A stretch of DNA of 64,000 bases from Rhodospirillum sp047263945 (GCF_047263945.1 NZ_JBLAVB010000001.1:868001-932000), one strand, 5' to 3'; shown: positions 52,404-62,048, numbered from the stretch's first letter. Numbers and translations: made by a program. The notes: generated by a model not told the origin, from the letters alone.

Positions 52404-52937
52404 GCCCGAATTCTCCAAAGTCTGTATCACGGAAAACCGTCCTCCCGGTCCATTACACAAGTCAGGCAAACGGACGGGTGCGGAAGGTCGAGCAAAGTAC
52501 ACGGGCCGTCCGCCCCCCGCAACCCCTCGGGTGCCGAGACCGCCAAGCCCCTGATATGCACCCCCCTTCCCCGTCCCGCCAAGCCCCGCGCGGGCCGGGT
52601 CCCCCCAAAAAGAAAGAGACTCGGAACAGCCCCAGAGTCTGAGCTGGGTGCGGAAAAGTCCGGACTCTCCTCAATATCGTCATTCCCGCGCATGCGGGAA
52701 TCCAGGGTGGGGACAACGGACCTATGCGGTGGACGCGACCTGAACAGGCTTCACGGACGACACCGAAATCAACCCTGGATCCCCGTTTCCACGGGGATGA
52801 CGAAGAAAAACACCGTGTCATTTAACTTCGGAGCAGCACAGAGAAACGTGCATACCTTAGCGCGAAAGCGGGAAAACACAAAACCTGGGTCACTGCCTGC
52901 GCGGGGGCGACGGTAAAAAGTCTTTCACCCCAGGCTC
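52404..52937. other. 534-base intergenic region with REP-like element
   Basis: Holds the gapR promoter region and the REP-like element copy 2 (52678-52802). At 52838-52913 a fragment resembling the tandem units at 51087-51240 is visible (AGAGAAACGTGCATACCTTA). No gene is supported. Confidence 0.5.
52678..52802 (+). repeat. REP-like element with CGTCATTCCCGC ends, copy 2
   Basis: CGTCATTCCCGCGCATGCGG..CACGGGGATGACG, with the inner CCAGGGTGGGG..CAACCCTGGAT stem. The ends match copy 1 at 51241-51366; the centre differs. Confidence 0.8.
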
Positions 52938-53828
52938 TTAAACCAGTGCCGCCCGCCCCGCCTGGACCACAGCGGCCTCCAACCCCGGCAGCAGGTCCGA
53001 AGACAGGCGCCGGGCCTGCCAATACAGGGGCGTGTCCAGGAACCGGCCGGGGATCAGTTCGACCAAATCCCCCCGCGCCAGACCATCGGCCACCAGGGGC
53101 AAGGGGTTGAGCCCCCAGCCCATCCCCGCCAGCGCAGCCTCGACAAACCCCTGGGTCGAGGGCAGCCAATGGGTGGGATAGGACACCTCCCGCCCCAGGA
53201 CCGACGCGATCCAGGCCGCCTGGAGTCCATCCTTGCGGTTATAGGTCAATCCCGGCGCACGGCTCAGACTGTCGGCGGTCACGCCCTGTGGAAAATACCG
53301 CTCGACAAAATCCGGCGAGGCCGTGGCCAAATAGCGCAGGCTCCCCAAAGGCGTGGAGCGACAGCCCTGGACCGGCTCCGCCAGCGCCGTTACCGCCGCG
53401 AGAACCCGCCCCTGGCGCAACCAATCCGCGGTATGCGCCTGATCGTCCACGGCGATATCCAACAGAAACCGGTGCTCCCGCGCGAAAGCGGCCACCGCCC
53501 CAAGGAACCACGTCCCCAGGCTGTCGGCGGGTGTGGCGAGGGCGAGCGTGGGCCACTCCCCCTCCCCCAGGCGGGCGCCGGGCAACTGCGCCATCAGGTC
53601 CCGTTCCAGGATCCCCAGGCTCTCCATATGGCGGTGGATGGCCTCCCCCTCCGCCGTGGCCCGGCACGGCTGGCCCCGGACGACCAACACCGCCCCCAGG
53701 CGTTCCTCCACCTGCTTCACCCGCTGGGAGACGGCGGAGGGGGTCACGTTCAGCACCCGGGCCGCACGGTCGAAACTCCCCTCGCGGATCACGGCGGACA
53801 CGGCCTGAAACCCGGCGTAATCAAGCAT
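52938..53828 (-). CDS. argP: LysR-family regulator ArgP
   Basis: A 296-residue LysR-type regulator of the ArgP/IciA group. The helix-turn-helix is near residues 18-50 (GSFDRAARVLNVTPSAVSQRVKQVE), and LDYAGFQAVSAVIREGSFD is the typical ArgP start. The effector domain covers 90-296. ArgP proteins sense lysine or arginine and activate argO/lysE exporters, and the divergent neighbour is such an exporter. GGAGG precedes the ATG. Confidence 0.92.
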   Translation of the reverse strand: MLDYAGFQAVSAVIREGSFDRAARVLNVTPSAVSQRVKQVEERLGAVLVVRGQPCRATAEGEAIHRHMESLGILERDLMAQLPGARLGEGEWPTLALATPADSLGTWFLGAVAAFAREHRFLLDIAVDDQAHTADWLRQGRVLAAVTALAEPVQGCRSTPLGSLRYLATASPDFVERYFPQGVTADSLSRAPGLTYNRKDGLQAAWIASVLGREVSYPTHWLPSTQGFVEAALAGMGWGLNPLPLVADGLARGDLVELIPGRFLDTPLYWQARRLSSDLLPGLEAAVVQAGRAALV

Positions 53829-53830
53829 GG

Positions 53831-53876
53831 CATTAGCCCTCCTTCATTAACTTAACTGATCTTAATTTGGCTAATG
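53831..53876. promoter_or_regulatory. Candidate ArgP operator between argP and the exporter
   Basis: CATTAGCC at 53831-53838 and GGCTAATG at 53869-53876 are inverted repeats 30 bases apart. Inside lie ATTAACTTAACTGATCTTAA, a T/A-rich dyad with the T-N11-A form preferred by LysR proteins. It occupies the argP start region and the space before the exporter gene. Confidence 0.5.
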
Positions 53877-53932
53877 CGTCAAGGGAGCCTAAGACATCCT
53901 CCTGTTTGACCGGACTGTGGAGGCCCTTGGAT

Positions 53933-54553
53933 ATGGACAGCGCGTTTCCTGCGGGATTTGGATTGGGGTTGAGCCTGATCCTTGCCATTGGGGCACAGAA
54001 TGCCTTTGTGCTGCGCCAAGGCTTGCGCAATGAGCATCTGTTTGCCGTCTGCGCCGCCTGTGCCCTGTCGGACATGCTGCTGATTACCCTGGGGGTATCG
54101 GGCTTTGGTGCCATCCTGGCCTTGGCACCCTGGATCGACCCGGCCTTGCGCCTGGGGGGCGGGGCTTTCCTGCTGTGGTACGGGACGCAGAGTTTTCTCT
54201 GCGCCTTCAAGGGGAGCGGCGCCTTGGTGGCGGCGGGAGCGGCCCCGGCGCCCTTGGCCAGAACCATGGTGACCTGTTTGACCCTGACCTGGTTGAACCC
54301 CCATGTCTACCTGGACACGGTGGTCTTCCTGGGCACCCTGTCCACCCGTTTTCCCGGTGCGGAAGCCCTGTTCGGCGCCGGGGCGGCCACGGCCTCCCTG
54401 GTCTTCTTCTTCACCCTGGGGTATGGCGCGCGCCTGCTCGCCCCGATCTTTGCCAAGCCCGTCGCCTGGCGGATCCTGGACATGGTCGTCGGCACCACCA
54501 TGTGGGTCATCGCCTTTGGATTGGTGATCGGTCCTTATACCAAGGTGCGATGA
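53933..54553 (+). CDS. LysE/ArgO-type amino acid exporter
   Basis: A 206-residue LysE-superfamily exporter with five to six hydrophobic helices. The signature GLSLILAIGAQNAFVLRQGL lies at the start, and LTWLNPHVYLDTVVFLGTLS in the middle is typical of LysE/ArgO. It exports basic amino acids, probably under control of the divergent argP. GGAGG lies upstream of the ATG at 53933. The last codons and the TGA stop lie inside a family B repeat (54535-54593). Confidence 0.9.
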   Translation: MDSAFPAGFGLGLSLILAIGAQNAFVLRQGLRNEHLFAVCAACALSDMLLITLGVSGFGAILALAPWIDPALRLGGGAFLLWYGTQSFLCAFKGSGALVAAGAAPAPLARTMVTCLTLTWLNPHVYLDTVVFLGTLSTRFPGAEALFGAGAATASLVFFFTLGYGARLLAPIFAKPVAWRILDMVVGTTMWVIAFGLVIGPYTKVR

Positions 54554-54593
54554 GTTTGATTGACCGCACCTTGGAAGCGGCCAAGTGGCCGCC
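54535..54593 (+). repeat. Intergenic repeat family B, copy 3 (short, diverged)
   Basis: TTATACCAAGGTGCGATGAG..CGCACCTTGGAAGCGGCCAA matches the first 60 bases of copies 1 and 2 with several changes in the loop. It supplies the C-terminal codons and stop of the exporter gene. Confidence 0.7.
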
Positions 54594-54803
54594 CCATTGC
54601 CTTCGCCATACGAATGGGGAAAAGCCCGATCGTGCACTTGCCCTGCGGCAAGCAACTGTCCTGTACTGGGGAACGGACAACCGGTTTTCCGCAACCTGTC
54701 ACCGCTCAGCCTTGACCATGCCCACCCTCTCCCCTTAACGTAAACGTCAATCTCGAGGAACGCTCCTCACCATCAAAAAAAGCAGTCATGGGAGAAAACG
54801 GAC

Positions 54804-56450
54804 ATGGCGCTCGATCCGAGCCTGGGGTCCTACGAGGCCATCGCCCAGGGGTTCCAATGGACCCTGCCCCCCCGCTTCAACATTGGCGTGGCCGTCTGCG
54901 ACCGCTGGGCCTTGGATCCCGCCACGGCCCAGTCACCGGCCCTGATCGTCGAGACTGCCGACGGCGCCACCCAAGTCACCAGCTTCGCCGCTTTGAAGAC
55001 GGAAAGTGACCGGCTCGCCAATGGATTGACGGACCTGGGAGTGACCCGAGGGGATCGGGTTGCCATCCTGTTGCCCCAACGTCGGGAAACAGCCGCCGCC
55101 CATCTGGCGGTCTACAAAATGGGGGCCATCGCCGTGCCCCTGTTCACCCTGTTCGGCCAGGATGCCCTGACCTATCGCCTGGGCAATTGCGGGGCAAGCG
55201 TTGTGCTGACCGATGGGGCCAACGCCGTCCGCCTGATGGAGGCGATCGAACCCCTCTCCCCGCAACCCAAGGTAATTGTCGTCGATCCGGATGGTCCTGC
55301 CGGCACCATTGATCTGGCCGAACTGCTGGCCCGCTCGACCTCAGCCTTTACACCGGTGGATACGGCAGCCGACGATCCGGCTCTGATCATCTACACCTCT
55401 GGCACCACAGGAAAACCCAAGGGCGCGCTGCATGCCCATCGGGTGCTCTTGGGCCACTTGCCCGGCGTAGAGATGCCCCACGACTTCTTTCCCAGGGATG
55501 GAGACCTGTTCTGGACTCCCGCCGATTGGGCCTGGATCGGTGGGTTGCTTGACGTTCTGCTTCCCGCCCTGTTCCACGGCAAGCCGGTTCTGGCCCACCG
55601 GGCTGCCAAGTTCGAAGCCGAAGCCGCCCTGGACCTGATGGCCCGCCACAAGGTCCGCAATGTCTTCATGCCACCGACGGCCCTGCGCATGATCCGCCAG
55701 CTTCCGGACAAAAAGGTCCGGGGTCGGGTCGCGCTCCGCTCCCTGGGGTCGGGCGGGGAAACCCTTGGTCGGGATCTGCTCGATTGGGGCAAAACCATCC
55801 TGGGCGTGACCATCAACGAGTTCTATGGCCAGACCGAGTGCAATCTGGTGGTGGCCAACAACGCCGCACTCTTCCCCACCCGACCCGGCGCCATGGGCAA
55901 GGCCGTGCCCGGCCACCGGGTCGCCATTATCGGTGAGGACGGTCAGGAGAAACCGGACGGCGAATTGGGATTGGTAGCCATCGCCCGCCCCGATCCGGTG
56001 ATGTTCCTGGAATATTGGAACAACCCGGACGCCACCGCCGAAAAGTTCATCGGCGACTGGCTGGTCACCGGGGACATGGGCCACCGGGATCCGGAGGGGT
56101 ATTTTTGGTTCAAGGGGCGGGATGACGACGTGATCACCTCCGCAGGTTATCGCATCGGTCCAGGCGAGGTGGAGGACACCCTGAGCACCCATCCCGCAGT
56201 GGCCCAGGTGGCTGTGATCGGCGTCCCCGATCCGCAACGAACCGAGGTGGTCAAGGCCTTCATTGTGCCCAAGAACCTCCGCGTGTTGGAGGATCCGGAG
56301 CTGTCGGCCCGGCTGATGCGGGAAATCCAGGACTTTGCCAAGGCCCGCCACGCCGCCCATGCTTATCCCCGCCAGATCGCCTTCCTCGACGCTCTGCCCA
56401 CCACGGCGACGGGAAAAATCCGCCGCAAGGATTTGCGGGACTTGTCATAA
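54804..56450 (+). CDS. Acyl-CoA synthetase (AMP-binding)
   Basis: A 548-residue ANL-superfamily acyl-CoA ligase. The AMP/ATP loop IIYTSGTTGKPKGA is near residue 193, INEFYGQTECNLV near 345, TGDMGHRDPEGYFWFKGRDDD near 420 and the C-terminal catalytic lysine in TATGKIRRKDLR. The length and N-terminal half resemble the medium-chain acyl-CoA synthetase (AcsM) group; substrate is unknown. GGAG lies nine bases before the ATG. A terminator follows at about 56489. Confidence 0.92.
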   Translation: MALDPSLGSYEAIAQGFQWTLPPRFNIGVAVCDRWALDPATAQSPALIVETADGATQVTSFAALKTESDRLANGLTDLGVTRGDRVAILLPQRRETAAAHLAVYKMGAIAVPLFTLFGQDALTYRLGNCGASVVLTDGANAVRLMEAIEPLSPQPKVIVVDPDGPAGTIDLAELLARSTSAFTPVDTAADDPALIIYTSGTTGKPKGALHAHRVLLGHLPGVEMPHDFFPRDGDLFWTPADWAWIGGLLDVLLPALFHGKPVLAHRAAKFEAEAALDLMARHKVRNVFMPPTALRMIRQLPDKKVRGRVALRSLGSGGETLGRDLLDWGKTILGVTINEFYGQTECNLVVANNAALFPTRPGAMGKAVPGHRVAIIGEDGQEKPDGELGLVAIARPDPVMFLEYWNNPDATAEKFIGDWLVTGDMGHRDPEGYFWFKGRDDDVITSAGYRIGPGEVEDTLSTHPAVAQVAVIGVPDPQRTEVVKAFIVPKNLRVLEDPELSARLMREIQDFAKARHAAHAYPRQIAFLDALPTTATGKIRRKDLRDLS

Positions 56451-56488
56451 TCCCGTCGTCTCACGTCCCCCGGCATCCCAGCCAAACA

Positions 56489-56527
56489 AAAAGGCCGCGT
56501 CCCCATGAGACCATCGGGTCGCAGCCT
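56489..56527 (+). terminator. Terminator of the acyl-CoA synthetase gene
   Basis: AAGGCCGCGTCCCCATG-AGA-CCATCGGGTCGCAGCCTT forms an imperfect stem followed by a T run of seven. The A run on the left could serve the minus strand as well. Confidence 0.75.
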
Positions 56528-56589
56528 TTTTTTACTTGATCACCCGAGCGCTCCACGCACCCGCTTTTCCAGCTTGCTTCGCTGCCCGA

Positions 56590-56889
56590 TCAAGCAGCAA
56601 CCTCAACGGCCCGGACCTCGGTGATCACGAAACCATCGGCTGAGGGATAAAGACGGGAGGCCAGACGCCGGGCCTGCTCCGCGCTTTCCGCAACCACTTC
56701 CTCATGCTGAAGTTCTGCCCAATGGGATCCCAGATCCCCGTCGAGTTGTGCAGACGCCTCGTCCTCTCCATCCAGGACGCCACCGCAATCCCGAAGCAGA
56801 GCCCGAACCATAGCGTTATAGACACCAACACTATACCGGTTCGCGTTGGATCGCCGCCGAGTGGCTGCGATCCCACCACACCCTTCCAT
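56590..56889 (-). CDS. Small hypothetical protein
   Basis: A 99-residue soluble protein that I do not recognise. Its C-terminal half, AESAEQARRLASRLYPSADGFVITEVRAVEV, has the look of a small alpha/beta domain; it ends in EVAA. The ATG at 56889 has GGGAGG seven bases upstream, the main evidence that it is translated. There is no signal or membrane segment. It stands alone between two terminator regions. Confidence 0.55.
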   Translation of the reverse strand: MEGCGGIAATRRRSNANRYSVGVYNAMVRALLRDCGGVLDGEDEASAQLDGDLGSHWAELQHEEVVAESAEQARRLASRLYPSADGFVITEVRAVEVAA

Positions 56890-57287
56890 GACTTTACCTC
56901 CCAACGCCCTTCGGGCGCTTTGTCTCCCAACGCACGGAAGGCCCCCTTAGCTGGGTGGTCTCTTCCGCAAGGGCTTTTTTACCCACGATACTGCTTTTCG
57001 GCTTTTCCAGGATGCCACTTGGTGGCGAAGCCCACTTCACCCGTGCCATGGCCCCTTGCTTGGACCCAACGCCATTGCGTACTGATACTTGCATAGCCAC
57101 CACACCATATAAACATTTAAATTGGGACTATGAAAAAAAGACCAATGATTTCAAAGTATTGATGGTGCACTGCAAAACGCACCGGTTGATGGCCTTTTCC
57201 CCACTGCCCCCCGATTGGGAGTTGACGGTTTGTATCAGGCCTTCGATGACGGTGGCGTGAATTCTTCCGGAAACCGGCCCCCCTCTC
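56890..57287. other. 398-base intergenic region
   Basis: It holds a GCCCTTCGGGCGC hairpin near 56907, a T-run after GCAAGGGC at 56966-56980, and an A/T-rich part (57090-57150) that may be a promoter. A 101-codon + frame (56955-57260) has no ribosome site and no recognisable product. Confidence 0.4.
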
Positions 57288-58376
57288 TCAAGCAAGGTTC
57301 TCTGATACCACACCCTTGGCTCGCCGCCCCAGGGTTTCCAGGGTTCTGACCAACCGGACCTCTCCAGAACGACTTTGCGGAAGGCCCAGTCGCAACCAAC
57401 TGGGGTGACCGATGAAGGGACGGGTCAGGATGCCGTGACCGGCCAAGGCCTCCCACCACCAATAGGCAGAGCCGACGCCATGCGGCCAGGGAGGAACCTC
57501 CACCAACTTGAACAAATCCGTCCCCCCCAGAATGGTAAAACCTGCCGTGGAGAGGATCCGTTCCAGGGCACCAGCCCTTCGTCGCAGGCGGCGCAGCTGG
57601 GCAGCACGCCAGGGCATATCACCCTCGGCCCTGGCACCGATTTCCAGGGCTGGGCCAGACACAGCCCAAGGGCCCATGCGCCGGGTCAACGCATCAATCA
57701 GGCCCGGCGGTCCTGCCACCCACCCCATGCGAGCGCCTGGCAAGCCAAAGAATTTCCCTAAGGATCTGAGAATCACCAACCCCGGCGCTCCCGCATGCGT
57801 CAACAGGGACAGGTCCGGGGTGAGCTCGCAAAAGGCCTCATCGACGATCAGAAGGCCACCGATTTCGGCTTGACGCCGCGCGGCCTCCAGCAGACGCGGG
57901 GGAGACCATCTTCGTCCGTCGGGGTTATTGGGATTGATCACAACAAGAACCGGAGCCCTCCCCTCTCCTACGAGTGGATCGGCGACGGGTTCGACGGTGA
58001 ACCCCGCCGTGTTCCAGGCTTCCCCATGGCCACCATACCCCGGATCGGGCACGAGAACAGGCCCGATCGGCTCGGCCCCGCCTGTGGGAAATTGACAATA
58101 GGGCAACCATTGAAGGGCCACCTGTTCGCCGGCAACGGGCAAGACACCCGCATCCGTTGGCAGTCCATGGACGGAGCGGACCACCCGCTCAAAAGCAGCA
58201 ACAGCTCCCTCATCAGGTAACTGAGTCCAGGAGCTTGGAGAGAGTCGTGCAAATGGATAGGCGATGGGGGCAATCCCCGTAGACAAGTCCAACCACCCCT
58301 CAGGCCCCGGATCCCCGAACCGCTCCGTTGCCAGAGACAAGGCACCGCCGTGCCAATGGAACCGGGTATCACGCAT
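57288..58376 (-). CDS. cobC: Threonine-phosphate decarboxylase CobC
   Basis: A 362-residue PLP-dependent aminotransferase-fold protein of the CobC (threonine-phosphate decarboxylase) group, which supplies the aminopropanol arm of cobalamin. HWHGGALSLATERFG at the start, LDLSTGIAPIAYPF, VVINPNNPDGR and the PLP lysine in ILRSLGKFFGLPGARMGW are typical. The start at 58376 gives a plausible N-terminus; the frame is open to 58460. No cobalamin riboswitch was recognised upstream, and no other cob gene is in the window. Confidence 0.9.
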   Translation of the reverse strand: MRDTRFHWHGGALSLATERFGDPGPEGWLDLSTGIAPIAYPFARLSPSSWTQLPDEGAVAAFERVVRSVHGLPTDAGVLPVAGEQVALQWLPYCQFPTGGAEPIGPVLVPDPGYGGHGEAWNTAGFTVEPVADPLVGEGRAPVLVVINPNNPDGRRWSPPRLLEAARRQAEIGGLLIVDEAFCELTPDLSLLTHAGAPGLVILRSLGKFFGLPGARMGWVAGPPGLIDALTRRMGPWAVSGPALEIGARAEGDMPWRAAQLRRLRRRAGALERILSTAGFTILGGTDLFKLVEVPPWPHGVGSAYWWWEALAGHGILTRPFIGHPSWLRLGLPQSRSGEVRLVRTLETLGRRAKGVVSENLA

Positions 58377-58533
58377 ATCCTGGGAAGCCTCCCTTCGGGC
58401 AGGGAAAAGGCCGAGTGATAAATCCATCATCAACGGGTCAGGGGTATCAGGAGAGGACAAGGAAAACCATAATTCTGCCCTGGATCATATGGTTAGAGTG
58501 GAATGGACGGAAAACCGCGCGACACACTGTGCC

Positions 58534-59061
58534 TCATTCCGCTCCCGTTCTCCATCCCCCTATGGCCAAATCCTCGATCATGAGGCGCCCTTCCTCACCC
58601 CCATCACCGCACAAACGATTGGCGACAATAGCCCGCATAGCATCCATGTGCTTACGAATATGCACCAGATGGTCCGTGCTGGGCCGACCATCAAGGGCTT
58701 CAAGAAACCGACACAGCTGATTGCCAATTCGGGTCATCAAGTCGAAACCGAAGCTGCCTCCTTGCCCCTTAATATCATGGGATATGCGGAAAATCTCTGG
58801 GAGCAGAACGTCATACTTGTTGGGATCGGCTTCCAACTCGTGGAATATCGCAGCAAGAACAACCAGATCATCTGCCGCCCAACGCAGATAATCTTCCCGC
58901 ATATCCTTAATCATGTTTTCAGCCATTTCGATGGTCTCGTCCTTGACATCATCAAGCGGGCCTTCTTGCGGCGATTGCTCCGGCCGATCGCCCCGATACC
59001 CGTCCCGATCTTGTCCCACCACCAAATCACCCTTGCCAAATTTCACTTCGGTCGGCACCAT
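58534..59061 (-). CDS. HPt-domain protein
   Basis: A 175-residue protein with a phosphotransfer (HPt) four-helix bundle in residues about 55-150. The phospho-acceptor is His95 in RISHDIKGQGGSFGF, with the neighbouring Lys98 and Gly pattern of HPt domains. The N-terminal 45 residues are charged and probably disordered. It has no kinase or regulator next to it and may serve a distant phosphorelay, for instance with the LuxO-like regulator at 39035; that is only a possibility. The start is not marked by a strong ribosome site. Confidence 0.72.
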   Translation of the reverse strand: MVPTEVKFGKGDLVVGQDRDGYRGDRPEQSPQEGPLDDVKDETIEMAENMIKDMREDYLRWAADDLVVLAAIFHELEADPNKYDVLLPEIFRISHDIKGQGGSFGFDLMTRIGNQLCRFLEALDGRPSTDHLVHIRKHMDAMRAIVANRLCGDGGEEGRLMIEDLAIGGWRTGAE

Positions 59062-59405
59062 AATTCCGACGCATCATCCAAAATTTTCCTTGATGATCGT
59101 TGTCTCTCACCTCCCATATCCTGGTCAAGCCCAAGGTATACAATGGGGCGAGAAAGCTCCGTTCGAACCATCGATTTTCCTCATTTTCCGCCCATCGCCA
59201 GACATCAACCCGTGACCAAGAACCAACTCGTCGACGCACTGAATAGTAATAATTTTTATAATGTTTGCGGTATTTTATTCCCTTCTTATTTCCACATCTC
59301 TATGGTACTCACGCATCGTCAGGAGTGGGACAAGGGCACTTCATATTCTTCCGAGTCAGATCACCATAATTCAGTTTATTATAACGGCACGCCAACGATC
59401 TGGCG
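59062..59405. other. 344-base intergenic region before polysaccharide genes
   Basis: This stretch is A/T-rich from 59230 to 59300 (AATAGTAATAATTTTTATAA), probably the promoter region of the glycosylphosphotransferase gene. It separates divergent genes. I see no ORF, repeat or RNA to report. Confidence 0.45.
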
Positions 59406-61049
59406 GTGTCAAATGGTATGGTTGAAGTCATGACCAAGAAGAAACCAGAAGATTGTAACGGCGTTGACACACTTCAGCCAAAGAACGCCAGACCAATTCC
59501 AGAAGAGGAAAATTCGTTTACGGATAATAGAGACACTGGCGCTGGCACTGGTCTAGAAAATGACGAGTCCACCTTAAATCAATTGGCGACCCTATCGATT
59601 TCCGACACTCTGATGTCGGCGCCGTCCATCAACCGCTGGAGCAGGAGACAGGCCTTTAGCCTCTTCGTCCCGATCATCGACGCCCTTGTGATCATTGGCT
59701 CGGCCTTCGCCTCGCGGCATGTCCATTATCTGTTCATGCCTGAAGCCACCCATGGTGTCGTCAATGCCCTTCCCCTCGGGGTTCTGGGTACGATCCTCCT
59801 ATGGATCGGCATGAACAGCACGCATCAATTTCGCTTCGTGGAGCTGGCCAAGGCCACGCGATCGGTGGTGAGTGTGGTTCTGACCTGGGGCGCTTGCCTG
59901 GTGGTCATGATGGCCTTGGGCTACATGTTCGACTACGGCGACAAATATCCGCGATCCCTGACCATGCCCTGGTCAGCCGCAGTGGCGGTTTTGCTCGCAG
60001 CCAACCATTTTTCGGCGGCCATGGTCATTCGCTGGGCCACCCGCTTGGGTATCTTCCGCCAAAGAGTGGCCATTGTCGGAGCGACGCCCAGGGTGATGGA
60101 TCTATTGGCTCGCTTCACAGCGTCAACTCAATCCTTACATTATGACGTGGTGGGTATCTTTGATGACCGGATCAACCGTGTTCCCAAGGTGGTTGGGGGG
60201 ATTCCTGTGGTTGGCACCGTGCCCGATTTGATTTCCTATTGTCGGCGCAAGTTGCTTGACGTCATCGTCATCGCCCTTCCTTGGGCCGCAGAGGACCGGA
60301 ACGTCCAGATCATCCGCCAGTTGCGTGAATTGCCCGTCGACATATCCCTGGTGCCTGATATGGATATGAACCTGTTACCACCCCGGGGCATTCTCTGGCT
60401 GGGGGGCATGCCCACGGTCCTGGTTAACCGCCGCCCGTTGTCCGAACAACAGATGGTGGTCAAGTGGTTTGAAGATAAAATAATAGCCTTCGCTGCCCTT
60501 CTTATCACCGCGCCCATCATGGTGGTGGCGGCCATCCTGGTAAAAGCCACCAGCAAAGGCCCCATCCTTTTCACCCAGGACCGCTTCGGCTTCAACGGTC
60601 AAGCGATCAAGGTGCTGAAGCTTCGGACCATGTACACCGGCCTGGGGGATTCCTCCGGTCGCCAGCGTACGGTGAAGAACGATGCACGCGTCACCCCCGT
60701 TGGCCGCGTTTTACGCCGTTATTCCATCGATGAGTTGCCGCAGATTTTCAACGTCCTAATGGGTGATATGTCCATTGTTGGCCCCCGCGCCCATGCGGTG
60801 ACCATGGCCGTGGGCGAACGCTATTACTACGAAGCTGTGGCAGAATATCAATCTCGCCACAGAGTCAAACCCGGAATTACCGGTTGGGCGCAAGTCAACG
60901 GATCGCGGGGCGAAGTGGAAACTCAAGAACAGGCCGAAGAACGCTTGCGCCTGGATATTTACTACGTGGACAATTGGTCCATGGTTTTGGACATAAAGAT
61001 CATTTGGCGTACTGCAAAGCTGATCTTAAGCGACCCGCAGGCCTATTGA
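59406..61049 (+). CDS. Polyprenyl glycosylphosphotransferase
   Basis: A 547-residue enzyme of the WcaJ/exopolysaccharide type that transfers a sugar 1-phosphate to undecaprenyl phosphate. After a polar tail of about 75 residues there are four to five membrane helices (80-215), a Rossmann-like CoA-type region (VAIVGATPRVMDLL near 220) and a last helix (IIAFAALLITAPIMVVAAILV). The cytoplasmic catalytic domain carries TKGPILFTQDRFGFNGQ-type, KLRTMY, DELPQIFNVLMGDMSIVGPR and GITGWAQVNGSRG. The start is GTG 59406, ATG 59418 or ATG 59430. It is the first gene of the polysaccharide region. Confidence 0.9.
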   Translation: MSNGMVEVMTKKKPEDCNGVDTLQPKNARPIPEEENSFTDNRDTGAGTGLENDESTLNQLATLSISDTLMSAPSINRWSRRQAFSLFVPIIDALVIIGSAFASRHVHYLFMPEATHGVVNALPLGVLGTILLWIGMNSTHQFRFVELAKATRSVVSVVLTWGACLVVMMALGYMFDYGDKYPRSLTMPWSAAVAVLLAANHFSAAMVIRWATRLGIFRQRVAIVGATPRVMDLLARFTASTQSLHYDVVGIFDDRINRVPKVVGGIPVVGTVPDLISYCRRKLLDVIVIALPWAAEDRNVQIIRQLRELPVDISLVPDMDMNLLPPRGILWLGGMPTVLVNRRPLSEQQMVVKWFEDKIIAFAALLITAPIMVVAAILVKATSKGPILFTQDRFGFNGQAIKVLKLRTMYTGLGDSSGRQRTVKNDARVTPVGRVLRRYSIDELPQIFNVLMGDMSIVGPRAHAVTMAVGERYYYEAVAEYQSRHRVKPGITGWAQVNGSRGEVETQEQAEERLRLDIYYVDNWSMVLDIKIIWRTAKLILSDPQAY

Positions 61050-61100
61050 TCTTCCCACCGATCCGGAATCAGGGGCCCGCAGCTCTTTGGAACGCCTCCA

Positions 61101-62048
61101 ATGACAGATACTTCTGTGACCCTGACCCTGATCACCCCCTCCTATCGAGGGGACTTCCCCCTATTTGAACGTCTTTCCAAAAGCGTAAAGCGTCACGCGG
61201 GACCGGGCGTTCGACATATGGTGATTGTCCCCCCCGACGACCTTGATCTCTTCCGAACGGCCTGCCACTCCCGAACCATCCTGGTCTCGACAGAAGACGT
61301 TATCCCTGTCCGCTTTCATCGCATTCCGCGCCTGCTCAACCCCCTGCGCACGCGCCAAGACCTGTTCCTGCGCCCCGGCATTTGGATACCGGTGCGGGGC
61401 TGGATATTACAGCAATTGGCCAAGTTTGGAGCCGCCATCACGGCACCATCGGAGTCCATCGCCTTCGTAGACAGTGATGTCATGTTCGTTCGACCCGTGA
61501 CCGAGGACAGCTTCAAGACACCCGATGGGCACCTGCGACTCTACTACGAGAAGGGCGTCTGCGGCCATTTTCCGACCCATCAAAAGTGGTACCACAACAC
61601 CGCGAAACTCCTCGATCTTTCCTCCGTCACCCCTTTCTGGGGGGATAACTATATCAACGACCTTGTCACATGGAAGCGAAGCCACGCACAAGCGACGCTG
61701 GACCGGATCGAAAAGGTTACCGGCCAACCCTGGTGGAAACCCATGGCGGCCAGTCGAACTCTATCCGAATACACCCTATACGGAGTTTATGTGACCAACG
61801 TCCTTGGGGGGATCGACGATCAAACCCCCACAGACGCATTGCTGCACCACACAAGCTGGTACGGCGATGTCCATACCAACGAAGGTCGGGCGGCTTTCAT
61901 CGAAGCTTTAGGCCCCGACAAGCTGGCCGTTTCCATCCAGTCCTACGAGCATTTGGATATTTCAATCCGCAATACCCTGCTCGATGCCCTGCAAGCCCGG
62001 GCCATTGAGCAGGATGCGATCCAGATGCCCCAAGGCGTCGGGAACTGA
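61101..62048 (+). CDS. DUF6492 family protein (putative glycosyltransferase)
   Basis: A 315-residue protein of the DUF6492 type. It begins LTLITPSYRGDFPLFERL and has a DxD at Asp124-Asp126 in AFVDSDVMFV, which in glycosyltransferases binds the metal and sugar nucleotide. HHTSWYGDVHTNEG lies near the end. The reaction is unknown, but the position 51 bases after the glycosylphosphotransferase suggests a role in the same polysaccharide. No membrane span is evident. Confidence 0.8.
   Translation: MTDTSVTLTLITPSYRGDFPLFERLSKSVKRHAGPGVRHMVIVPPDDLDLFRTACHSRTILVSTEDVIPVRFHRIPRLLNPLRTRQDLFLRPGIWIPVRGWILQQLAKFGAAITAPSESIAFVDSDVMFVRPVTEDSFKTPDGHLRLYYEKGVCGHFPTHQKWYHNTAKLLDLSSVTPFWGDNYINDLVTWKRSHAQATLDRIEKVTGQPWWKPMAASRTLSEYTLYGVYVTNVLGGIDDQTPTDALLHHTSWYGDVHTNEGRAAFIEALGPDKLAVSIQSYEHLDISIRNTLLDALQARAIEQDAIQMPQGVGN

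Noticed and set aside
58377..58533. Cobalamin riboswitch before cobC
   Set aside because: No B12-box-like GCCACTG element in the upstream region on the minus strand.
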